DNA from: Thioalkalivibrio thiocyanodenitrificans ARhD 1
GTDB taxonomy: Bacteria > Pseudomonadota > Gammaproteobacteria > Ectothiorhodospirales > Ectothiorhodospiraceae
Direction of reading: 5' to 3'
DNA: 32,401 nucleotides
Assembly: GCF_000378965.1 (NCBI RefSeq)
Contig: NZ_KB900538.1
Span: forward strand, 7,203-39,603
Made by a program: the position numbers and the translations under genes. The notes under the pieces were generated by a model. That model did no database searches and was not told the origin of the DNA. It worked only from the letters and a program-made list of their open reading frames with translations. Of this stretch, positions 9,415-17,300 are shown piece after piece (the first letter of the stretch is position 1; every line of letters begins with the position of its first letter).

Positions 9415-9960
9415 TTATGAGCCGCCTGCGGCGGCACCGACACCGGCCGCTTTCCGCTTGGCTGGACGCCAAGCCCGCGGCCTGCCTGGGCTGAACGCCC
9501 AGTCTGTCGGTCGTCTATAGGCCCGCCCCTCCGGTCTGCGCTATCGCCTGCGGCGACAGCTTCGCCCTGCGGGAAACCCCTGAACCTCGTGTCGCCATCA
9601 GCGCACACTGCATGCCTGCGGCACTTGTGTTTGCTGGGCGAACACATCCGCCCCCAGACGCGCTGACGCGCGTCCGGGGCCCCCTAGCGGATGTTCACGG
9701 ATTCAGGGGTTTCCCGCAGGGCTCCGGCTGGACGCCGCAGCCGCGGGGCGGGCGGGGCTACGCCCCCCACAAGCCTGCCGCACTGGGGTGCGGCCGCGGG
9801 CTGGACGCCCGCTCAGGCTTGCGGCTCCCCCCGCCTTCCGGCGGTTCGGCTAGGGGCCGAACGCGCCTCCAGGGGGCTTGCGCTGAACGCGCATCGCCCC
9901 CGCTCGATGTCCTATCGAGCGGCTCCCCCGGCGCGAATCATTACCGATATGCCGCCTGAG
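9415..9960. other. GC-rich palindrome-dense non-coding block (possible origin/oriT or structured RNA)
   Basis: No frame here looks like protein. The block contains many short hairpins in series, such as CTTGG-CTGGACG-CCAAG, TGGG-CTGAACG-CCCA, GGGCTGGACGCCC, GACGCGC-TGAC-GCGCGTC, GGGGCTACGCCCC, CGCCTTCCGGCG and TTCGGCTAGGGGCCGAA. The loops CTGGACG/CTGAACG recur. A 21-bp perfect inverted repeat (9564-9584 with 9702-9722) encloses a 117-nt segment, itself bounded by near-inverted GAACACATCCGC / GCGGATGTTCAC. It lies upstream of the Replic_Relax-like/KfrA-like pair. Confidence 0.6.
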
Positions 9961-10330
9961 GCTTTGGCCGGAGTAGCAGCTATGGTTGTGGGCTGGTACG
10001 CCCTGCTGCGTAGGGTAGTCATGCGTTGATTGCGCCTCCAAATGAAGCAGATTAGGGTCCGCTCAATGCCATCCCCCTGTGTGTCCCCGGTCGCTTCACG
10101 CGCCATCGGGTGGTCGTCTTTTCTTCTGAGGACACTTGCCCCGGTCCTCATGCTGACGGAGGCAACAGCCGGCGGACGATAGGCTTGAACGGTGCGGGAT
10201 GGGTAGCATAAACCGCGGGGAGACGAGGCCGATGTGTCGTGTTTGCCTCGTCCGTATCAAGCCATTAAAGTTGGGTCGAAAAGACGGCCAAGGAGTGTGG
10301 TCATCTATGGTGCTGCCCATCACATCCTTA
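9961..10330. other. Non-coding stretch, nothing recognised
   Basis: No convincing gene, RNA or mobile element was seen. The short open frames here lack ribosome sites and protein-like composition. Confidence 0.5.
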
Positions 10331-10454
10331 TCAGTGTGTATCGAGCAGGCCTCGCGCGGCGAGCCCGCCCCGGTTGAGCGCATGGGTGTATATCCGGCGC
10401 GTAGTCACGTCGCTGTGGCCTGGGAGTTCCTGCACCGTGTGGATCGACCTACCC
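10331..10454 (-). pseudogene. C-terminal remnant of a second tyrosine integrase
   Basis: On the minus strand the frame ending at TGA (complement of 10331-10333) reads [20 protein letters not shown] then [18 protein letters not shown]. This is the C-terminal signature of XerC/IntI-like recombinases (TVQELLGHSDVxTTxIYTHVLNRGG), including box III histidine and the nucleophilic tyrosine. The frame is closed by a stop about 43 codons upstream and no box I or II is found, so only the tail survives. It is unrelated in sequence to the intact integrase at 6397 and marks an older integration or recombination event. Confidence 0.8.
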
Positions 10455-10554
10455 CGGGTGGGGTTCTACCCCGTCGCTCCAGCCGCCTTCAAGCTGCGGT
10501 GCGGCTTTCCTCGGCTGCGCTTGGCGCTAGCACGAACTGGGAGCTAGTGCCTTG

Positions 10555-11532
10555 ATGACAGAGAATCCTTGGGATCGCGTTGAACAGCACCCGGATGACG
10601 AAAGCGCGGGCACCCCCTGGTTCTTCGCGGAGACGTACCTTGAGTTTCATCGGGGCCTTGAAGCACTGCTGCAAGAACTTGAGAAACACCGACAGGCTGT
10701 GGAGAAACTCGGGTTAACTGCGTCCCCCTTCGAAGAAGAGGTAGACCATCTGCGCAGTATGGTGGACTGGGGCACGGAAAGGCTTGATGCGACGACTGAC
10801 TCGCGTCATGGAACTATTGCCGTAACGGGCGTGAGTTATGGGTCTCTGAGGTACCTCAAGGCCGGAGTTCTGTATCGTGCTTTTGACGTAGCGAAGCAGA
10901 GGTCAGTCCTCCTAGCTAAAAACAGGGTCGTTCCGAGGAGTGTCCTTCGAAGCTTTGACACGCGGATCGAACAGCTTCGAGGTATGGCCGAGATGGGCAA
11001 ACTCAGTGGACTGAAGCCAGCCGATGTCCTGTTTGAACTGACTGAAGCGCAGGTACCCGCAGGCGATCTGCCGCCACCTCCAAGACTCTTGCAAGCACTA
11101 CCGCCATCAACGGTTGTGTCGGAGGTCGTAGTAGTCGACGAAGTGCTGAGGAAGCGTTGTCTTCCTTTGCTTCGCGCAATCGACGAAGTAGGAGGAAATG
11201 ACCAGTATGACTCCGTTATTCGAGAGATGAGCGTGGTCTTGGAGGACAGGGTGCGTGAGATGTCAAGGCACGCGGGCAACGCCTCCGGAGCCGAGCTTCT
11301 GGGAATCACAATGGCTCGTGATCCAGTGCTGATTCGATTCAGCCCGGAAAAACACGTCCAAGAAGCGGCGCACTTGTTCTTCCGAGGGTATTCAGGCCTA
11401 GTGCGAAACGATGTCATGCATCGCGTCGTCGAGAGCTACACCAGAGAGCGAATGGTGCAACTCCTCGGGACGGTGGACTACCTGCTGTACCTCTTGTCCC
11501 AGGCCGAGGTGTCACCCTTAGGAGCGCCATAA
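10555..11532 (+). CDS. TIGR02391/Ymh-like protein, defence-associated type
   Basis: 325 residues; ATG 10555 with GGGAG about 10 nt upstream. The C-terminal third (about 240-316) resembles the TIGR02391 (hypothetical Ymh) family: SGAELLGITMARDPVLIRFS, then VQEAAHLFFRGYSGLVRNDVMHR, with the RN..H signature, then helices MVQLLGTVDYLLYLLSQAE. The first ~80 residues are helical (YLEFHRGLEALLQELEKHRQAVEKLG), and the middle (about 85-200) is unassigned. The family is of unknown biochemical function and is often carried in mobile islands near restriction or abortive-infection genes. The RNxxH signature is reminiscent of HEPN-type RNases, but that link is only an idea. It appears intact and monocistronic. 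Confidence 0.6.
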   Translation: MTENPWDRVEQHPDDESAGTPWFFAETYLEFHRGLEALLQELEKHRQAVEKLGLTASPFEEEVDHLRSMVDWGTERLDATTDSRHGTIAVTGVSYGSLRYLKAGVLYRAFDVAKQRSVLLAKNRVVPRSVLRSFDTRIEQLRGMAEMGKLSGLKPADVLFELTEAQVPAGDLPPPPRLLQALPPSTVVSEVVVVDEVLRKRCLPLLRAIDEVGGNDQYDSVIREMSVVLEDRVREMSRHAGNASGAELLGITMARDPVLIRFSPEKHVQEAAHLFFRGYSGLVRNDVMHRVVESYTRERMVQLLGTVDYLLYLLSQAEVSPLGAP

Positions 11533-11572
11533 AGGTGCCCGCCGAAAAGTCGATCGACACGGATGTCCTATC

Positions 11573-11589
11573 GGCGGGCTTCGCCCGCC
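11573..11589 (+). terminator. Hairpin after the TIGR02391-like gene
   Basis: GGCGGGC / GCCCGCC stem of 7 bp with a TTC loop, 40 nt past the stop. There is no T run, so terminator function is uncertain. Confidence 0.35.
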
Positions 11590-11640
11590 TACTGCTCACC
11601 GCCCGTGTCCGACGTTGGCCGATAGAAGGGGATAATGACT

Positions 11641-11919
11641 ATGAGCGCAAGATTAACGATGCAGACGGCAACGTACAGCTTCATTAGGAGCAAAGATATT
11701 TCCGGGTTCCTGAGTAGGAACCGTGCCAGCACCGATGCCCGGCAGGCACTTGAACAATGGCGCGCGGCGCGTCCCGGGCGTGGGTATGAAGTCATGTTAA
11801 GTGAAGATGAACTGTTACTTGCAAGGCTATCCTGGGAGGATAGCGATGAAGACGCCGGGCCGGATCTTGATGGTCAATGCGGGCAAGTTGGCGTTGAAAG
11901 GAGTTTCGAAGGTGCCTGA
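11641..11919 (+). CDS. Small hypothetical protein
   Basis: About 92 residues from ATG 11641 (a second ATG at 11635 is possible). AAGGGG lies 7-10 nt upstream. The middle is protein-like (RSKDISGFLSRNRASTDARQ, then ALEQWRAARPGRGYEVMLSE), helical and charged, with no recognised domain. A competing frame with its own ribosome site starts inside it at 11848, so one of the two is probably not real. Confidence 0.35.
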   Translation: MSARLTMQTATYSFIRSKDISGFLSRNRASTDARQALEQWRAARPGRGYEVMLSEDELLLARLSWEDSDEDAGPDLDGQCGQVGVERSFEGA

Positions 11920-12052
11920 CCATTTTCGTGGATCAGATGCGAAAGCCGCCCAACAATGCGCTCCAATCGGCATCCCTTCTGCCTCTTCGCGGCTCCAGGA
12001 CCACGGCGGAGCGCGGACATTGTACATATATGATACTGAGATGATGAAATGA
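11848..12052 (+). CDS. Possible small leader ORF coupled to the DUF2971 gene
   Basis: 67 residues. ATG 11848 has GGAGGA 5-6 nt upstream, located inside a hairpin (GCTATCCT/AGGATAGC, 11825-11843). Its stop overlaps the DUF2971 start as ATGA (12049-12052), the layout of translational coupling. The sequence is not clearly protein-like in its second half and has no recognised domain. It could be a leader peptide or chance. Confidence 0.3.
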
Positions 12053-12465
12053 GATTTATAGTTAAAGTCGGCAGCGATAGCCCCGCCGAGGAACCTTCGA
12101 TTCCTGAAGAGGATCTACCTTTATTACTATATCATTACTGTACCATGGAGTCGTTTTTAGCAATTATTCAAAGCAAACGAATTAGGCTATCGAACTCTTT
12201 TATACTAAACGACTCTAGAGAAAATACATGGATAAACAATTATATTAACCAAGCAATATCAGACTTCAAAACTAACGAAACTGAAAAGTTCGTAGACGGA
12301 TTTATTGAATTGTATAATGGCTATAAATTCACGCCATACGTGTCATGCTTTTCCAAAGATGGTGATTCTTTGAGCCAGTGGAGAGCTTATTCGAATGATG
12401 CAACTGGAGTTGCGATTGGCTTTAAGCCTAAGTCGACGTCCCCCCATGTTGAGTAGCGCTGGCAT

Positions 12466-13314
12466 TTAGAGTCCGGTTGCCACGGTAGCCGATGCCACGG
12501 CCAGTTTTCTTGCATAAGCAGCGGGCGTGAGCCCGCCCAGTCCTTTCTTCGGGCGCTCCTCGTTGTACTCGCGCCGCCAGCCCTCGATGATCTGCTGCGC
12601 ATGAGCCAGGCTTACAAACCAGTGTTCGTTCAAACATTCATCCCGCAAGCGCCCATTGAACGATTCGATGTACGCGTTCTGGTTCGGCTTTCCAGGCTCA
12701 ATCAGCCGCAACGCCACCCCTTGGGTATGCGCCCACGTCAGCATGGCTCGGCCGCAAAACTCCTTCCCATTGTCCGTACGCATCACCTGCGGCAGATCGC
12801 GCGTCAGAGCCACCCGATCGAGAATCCGCGTCAGCAACTGGCCCCCGATAGCCCGCTCCGCAACCACTGCCACCGACTCATGGGTGGCGTCATCCACAAT
12901 CGTCAGACACTTGATCACCCGACCATCGGCACTGCGGTCGAACACGAAGTCCATGGACCAGACCTGGTTCGCAGCCCTGGGACGCACCAGCGGCTGGCGC
13001 TCTCCCGCCGCCACCTTCTTGCGCTTGCGCCGGCGAAGCTGGAGCCGTGCCTCGCCATAGAGACGCTCGACACGCTTGTGGTTGACCACCAAACCCTCCT
13101 GGCGCAGCTTCAGATAGATCATCCCCGCCCCGTAACGCCGGTGGCGATGCGCAAGCGACACGATCCTCTGGCGCAGCTCCACATTGCGGTCCGGGGCCGC
13201 TCGGTAGCGCATACTGCTCGCGCTCATGGCCACGCAGCGAAGCGCATGGCGCTCCGTGAGGCCCCGAGCACACATCCAGCGCACCACCTCCCGCCGCGAC
13301 GGTGCGCCTACCAC
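12466..13314 (-). CDS. IS407-type transposase OrfB (DDE domain), copy 1
   Basis: 282 residues counted from the GTG at 13314. It contains an HTH_21-like N-terminus ([20 protein letters not shown]) and an rve-type DDE integrase core: [20 protein letters not shown] (first D), [15 protein letters not shown] (second D), [20 protein letters not shown] (catalytic E), then [19 protein letters not shown]. It is normally expressed as an OrfAB fusion by -1 frameshifting at the A6G run at the end of orfA. All catalytic residues are present. Confidence 0.95.
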   Translation of the reverse strand: MVGAPSRREVVRWMCARGLTERHALRCVAMSASSMRYRAAPDRNVELRQRIVSLAHRHRRYGAGMIYLKLRQEGLVVNHKRVERLYGEARLQLRRRKRKKVAAGERQPLVRPRAANQVWSMDFVFDRSADGRVIKCLTIVDDATHESVAVVAERAIGGQLLTRILDRVALTRDLPQVMRTDNGKEFCGRAMLTWAHTQGVALRLIEPGKPNQNAYIESFNGRLRDECLNEHWFVSLAHAQQIIEGWRREYNEERPKKGLGGLTPAAYARKLAVASATVATGL

Positions 13315-13571
13315 TTTTTTCGCAGCACCTCACGGGTCACCTCCTGCTCCAGGAGTGCCTCCGCCAACAGCTTCTTGAGCCGCGCATTCTCCTGCTCCAG
13401 CGCCTTCAGCCGCCTGGCCTCAGAGACATCCAGCCCCCCGAACTTGCTGCGCCAGAGGTAGAAACTCGCCTCCGAGAACCCGTGCCGCCGGCACAGCTCC
13501 TTGACCGCCAGACCCGCCTCCGCCTCACGCAGAAACCCAATGATCTGCTCCTCCGAAAACCGCTTCTTCAT
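13308..13571 (-). CDS. IS407-type transposase OrfA, copy 1
   Basis: 87 residues from ATG 13571 ([20 protein letters not shown]), chosen over an upstream ATG because AGGAGG lies 6 nt before it. It has an HTH_Tnp_1-type helix-turn-helix ([20 protein letters not shown]) and a leucine-zipper-like tail ([20 protein letters not shown]). It ends LRKKW, where A AAA AAG is a canonical slippery heptamer leading into orfB. Confidence 0.95.
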   Translation of the reverse strand: MKKRFSEEQIIGFLREAEAGLAVKELCRRHGFSEASFYLWRSKFGGLDVSEARRLKALEQENARLKKLLAEALLEQEVTREVLRKKW

Positions 13572-14249
13572 GCCCAACCTCCTTCCGATCAGGGGATTGG
13601 ACTCCAAATCTGCGTGCTACTCAAATACGGGAGGACGTCGAAGTCATTTAATATAAAGTTTCGGCCTCCATTTCCCAATATAAATTTGGACCAAACTCTT
13701 GGATTCGTCCCGGTAATATATGGCCATGAATCTCAAGAAGAATTAACTAAAAATGTGTTCCCTGAAACATATAAGAGATATAAAGCTGGTAAAATGGATA
13801 AAGAAAATGCTCTTATAAGTTGTGTATATAATTTTAAGAAATTCGCTCCAATTTTCAAGAATCCAGCTTTTCAAGAAGAGTCTGAGTGGAGAATTATTCA
13901 TACTCCTTTGGTGTTAGGCGACGCTGATGGAAACCTGGAACTACAGTCAGCGTGCTCGGAGATCGGTTACAGAGTAACTAATAATAAGATAATTACACAT
14001 TTCGAACTTCCTCTTGCCTCTTCGCAACAATACCCAATAGGAGAAATCGTGCTTGGCCCCAAGAATATTTGTGAAGAGTCTTTAATCGAGTTGCTATTGA
14101 ATGATAATGGATTTAAGAATATAGCCATCTTAAGATCAAGGGCGTCCTACAGATAAATATACAACCAGTCGTTTCACGCGGACTCATGGAAGCTCGGGGG
14201 CGGCCTGTACGTTAGCTGCGCATGAAGATCACCGGAAAACAGAGACACT

Positions 14250-14277
14250 CATGATCCGGTTGGCAATCCGGATCATG
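14250..14277. other. Palindrome after the DUF2971 gene
   Basis: CATGATCCGG and CCGGATCATG form a perfect 10-bp inverted repeat with an 8-nt loop. No T run follows. It is immediately left of a solo IS end and could be a terminator or an IS scar. Confidence 0.4.
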
Positions 14278-14284
14278 GGGTAGT

Positions 14285-14333
14285 CCTCCCGTGTTGAGTG
14301 GCAGTGGCATTTTGAGTTGGGCTTTCCGGTTGC
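14285..14333. mobile_element. Solo end of an IS407-type element (remnant)
   Basis: CCTCCCGTGTTGAGTGGC, then TGGCATTTTGAG and TTTCCGGTTGC, follow the same order as the orfB-side end of the two complete copies (CCCCCCATGTTGAGTAGC, TGGCATTTAGAG, TCCGGTTGCC), with diverged bases. No transposase accompanies it. Confidence 0.6.
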
Positions 14334-14341
14334 AGTGCTAC

Positions 14342-14387
14342 GTGGAACGGTGAAGACCCTGTAGGTCTTCACTATACGACGTTCCAC
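14342..14387 (-). terminator. Nested hairpin at the end of the type IIL gene
   Basis: The inner stem GTGAAGACC / GGTCTTCAC (9 bp, 5-nt loop) lies directly past the stop codon. The outer GTGGAACG / CGTTCCAC arms include the last codons of the gene. There is no strong T run, so it may terminate weakly. Confidence 0.45.
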
Positions 14388-17300
14388 AGCCCTTCCTGTT
14401 GCTTCGCTTGGCCGAGGACTGCCAGCGCCTCTAGAACCTGTTCCACCGCTTTAGTGGGCTTGCGTTTGAAGTGATTGGCGAGGGCGTCGAGAGTTTGCGG
14501 GCCATTGCCGAGCAGGGCGCGGATGGTTTGTACCTGTTCGGGCATGGTTTTGGGCCAGGTTTGTTTGCCGCTGCTGGGGGCGGTGGGTTGGCTGACTTGC
14601 TCTTCAATGTCGAGCCTGGCGCTTTGCGGGCTGGGGGTGGCCTGGGTCTTGGGGGCCTGGTATTCGTGGCGGAGCCAGCGGATGTGGCCTTGAGCTTCTT
14701 CGGCGGCGCGCTGGGCGTTTAGCTCGACGAGGCGGATGAGGAGGGTTTCCTCGGCTTCAGCCTGCTCGGCGGGTTTGTTGGGCAGCGGGGTGGTGGCGCC
14801 GGGTTTGCCGACCAATTGGTCGGCAAGATCGCTCCAGCTGTAGGCGTCGAACACAGCTTGGTCGAGGTCGTCGTGCAGTTCGCGCAGCAGGGAGACGACG
14901 CCCTGTTGGTGGATGGTCTTTTCTTTGGCGCTCAGGGGTTCCTCTGCACGGATCTTTTCCAGTACGTTGTAGATTCCGGTGAGGGTGAGATCAGGGTGGT
15001 CGACCTGTACCTGTTTGCGGTGGGTGTCGATCTTTTCGGCCAGGTCGCCGATGGCGTTGGCCCGGGATTCGGTGAGTTCCGGGAAGGGGAAGGTTTCGAA
15101 GCAGCGTGTTTTGTTGTAGCGGGCATCATTACCCATTCCCAGACGTCCACCAGTTGCCAGAGCCCATGCCACATGGATTCGAGTGGAGAGAACACCGTGT
15201 ACAGCGGCATCATCACTAGCGATATTAACCAGCATGTTGTCTGGAAGTATGTCGGCATCGAGGAACTGGAAGACTCGATGTCTGGTGGTTTCCACCGTGG
15301 CAATATACTTGTTAAGGCCACGTGACATCTGACGCCACTCCCTGCGAGCTTCACCAAATATCCACCAGTTGTCACGATATGTTGAACGTTTGTTCTGGTC
15401 TCGCTCAGGCTTTACCCGCTCAAGTACCCACTGGTATACGGCAGGAAACTGGGCTTTTACTCCATCGAGAGTGTGACCGAACAGGTCAATGACCATCACA
15501 CCACGTGGGCTCTGAGTGAGATCTCGCCCATTGCGATATGCTCGGATTACGCTTGATAGCTCTGCTTGTTTTCCCAGTCCGAGCTGCGTGGCCTCTTCCG
15601 GGCTAACGATGAAGCCGGAACCATGCAGTTTTACGCCGGGGGAGCTGATCTCGCTGTTCGACAATAAGGCGCCAGCCCCCGCCACATTCGCCCCCACCGA
15701 CAAATCCGCAAACAATTTGCCACGGCGCTTGCCCAGCTGCACCGAGCGGGCATCTTCGTCGTCGCTGCTTTCGCTGGTGACGTGGCGCAGTACCCCGGGC
15801 TGATCACCCGCTGAGCCAACGGTCATGGCAATACGCACGGCGGCGCCGTCGTTAGCCTCTACCCAGGGGTGGTCAGGGATAGCGAAGAGCAGTGACAGGG
15901 GCTTCTTGCTGTCGTTCAGATGGGGTTCGAGTATGCGGCGGTTGAAGGTTTGGCGCAGGCTGTTGGTAGTGATGAAGCCAAAGCGTTGGGCCTGGCCGTG
16001 GCGGACCTTGTGAGCGGCGATGTTCCACCAGTACATGACGAAGTCGGCGGAGTCAGGGACTTCGCCGGAATAGACATTGCGCACGGCATCGACGTAGCCG
16101 TCGCCGAGGGCGCGGCGCATGGTGGCGGCGCCGATGAATGGCGGATTCCCAACGATGTATTCCGCCTCAGGCCATTCGGCCTTGCTAGGATTGTGGTAGC
16201 GGTAGACGGGAATGCGCTGGGCCTCATCCGGGATCAATTCGCTGGTGATGGGGCTGGGTTTGTAGCTGATGCCGTCCCAGAGGGTGACAGGGTTGCCGTT
16301 GTCATCGAGCATCTCTTCGCGGCCGTCGTACTCTATGAGGGCGTCGCGGTTCTCGATGTTCTTGAAGTCGCGCAGGATGGGGTCGGGCAGTTCCAGTCCG
16401 CCATGGATGCGGAAGTGCCATTGCAGGTAGCCGATCCAGAGGACGATCTCGGCGATGGCGGCGGCGCGGGGGTTGAGTTCGAGGCCGAGAAATTGATGTG
16501 GATCGACGGTGAGGCCGCCGGCTTCCATGGCCATCTGTCCGCCGCTCAGATCGCTGATGAGATTCTGCACCTCGCCTTCGAGGCGTTTCATGTGTTCCAG
16601 GGCAACGTAGAGGAAGTTGCCGCTGCCGCAGGCGGGGTCGAGCACGCGGGTATGGCAGAGTTGGTGGTGGAAATCGCGCAGCTCTTTGAGGGCCTTGTCG
16701 GGCTTGTTTTGTTGCAGGTGCGCGGCGGCGGCGACCTGGACGTTGTTCCACTGTTCGCGCAGAGGGTCGATGAGGGTGGGCATGACCAGCCGTTCGACGT
16801 AAGCGCGCGGGGTGTAGTGGGCGCCGAGTTTGTGGCGTTCGCGCGGGTCGAGGGCGCGTTCAAGCAGGGTACCGAAGATGGCGGGCTCGACCTGGCTCCA
16901 GTCGTGCTTGGCGGCGTTGATGAGGAGCTGGATCTGTTCGGCATTGAGTGGGATGGGATTGATGTTTAGGAACAGGCCGCCGTTGAAGCATTGGATCTGA
17001 CTGTTGAGCAGGCCGCTGTAGCCGCCGGTGTTCATGGTTTCCCAGAGGGATTTGATCGCGTCGGGGAAGTGTTGCGGGGTCTCCTTGAGCCGTTCGAGCA
17101 TGGCGGTGAACCGGCCCTTGGCGATGAGATCCACGTCTTCGCTGAACATGGTAAACAGGCAGCGCTTGAGAAAGTGGGCAACACGCTCGACCTGGTAGCC
17201 GTTCTGTTCCAGGGAGCGGGCTAGATCGGCCAGAGTGCGGCTGAGGTCGCGGGTGACGCGGGCGGCGTGTTTGCTGGGGTCGAGTCGATCAGGGTCGAGC

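Larger units (their letters stand above)
12440..13634 (-). mobile_element. IS3-family (IS407-type) insertion sequence, copy 1
   Basis: 1195 bp with imperfect terminal inverted repeats: CCCCCCATGTTGAGTAGC at 12440 and, inverted at 13634, CCTCCCGTATTTGAGTAGC. It is flanked by 4-bp ACGT duplications (12436-12439 and 13635-13638). Carries orfA and orfB with a -1 frameshift signal. It has the same length as, and identical encoded proteins to, copy 2 at 18274-19468 in opposite orientation, implying recent transposition. Confidence 0.95.
12049..14156 (+). pseudogene. DUF2971 protein gene, split by an IS407-type element
   Basis: The gene is in two pieces: 12049-12439 and 13639-14156. Removing the IS plus one 4-bp ACGT duplication rejoins them in frame at the ...KPKSTSKSFN junction to give 302 residues. 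Seen: LLLYHYCTMESFLAIIQSKR then IRLSNSFILNDSRE near the N-terminus, YVSCFSKDGDSLSQWRAYS in the middle, and FKNPAFQEESEWRII toward the C-terminus. These are the hallmarks of DUF2971, a family of unknown biochemistry often found with defence genes. Codon use is strikingly AT-rich compared with the surrounding island and the core, so this gene came from a low-GC donor. The gene is inactivated by the IS unless a truncated 135-residue product is made. Confidence 0.85.

Noticed and set aside
9612-10029. Open frames inside the GC-rich palindromic block
   Set aside because: Composition follows the hairpin repeats, there is no ribosome site, and overlapping frames are equally open.
10199-10555. 118-codon plus-strand frame before the TIGR02391-like gene
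   Set aside because: It overlaps the minus-strand integrase remnant antisense and has no protein-like features.
11533-11640. Integron attC-like site between TIGR02391-like gene and the next frame, suggested by the nearby integrase tail
   Set aside because: No paired RYYYAAC/GTTRRRY core sites could be matched; only an ordinary GC hairpin is present.
12601-13461. Plus-strand open frame inside IS copy 1 (and its mirror at 18447-19307)
   Set aside because: It is the antisense shadow of orfB/orfA and shows no domain.
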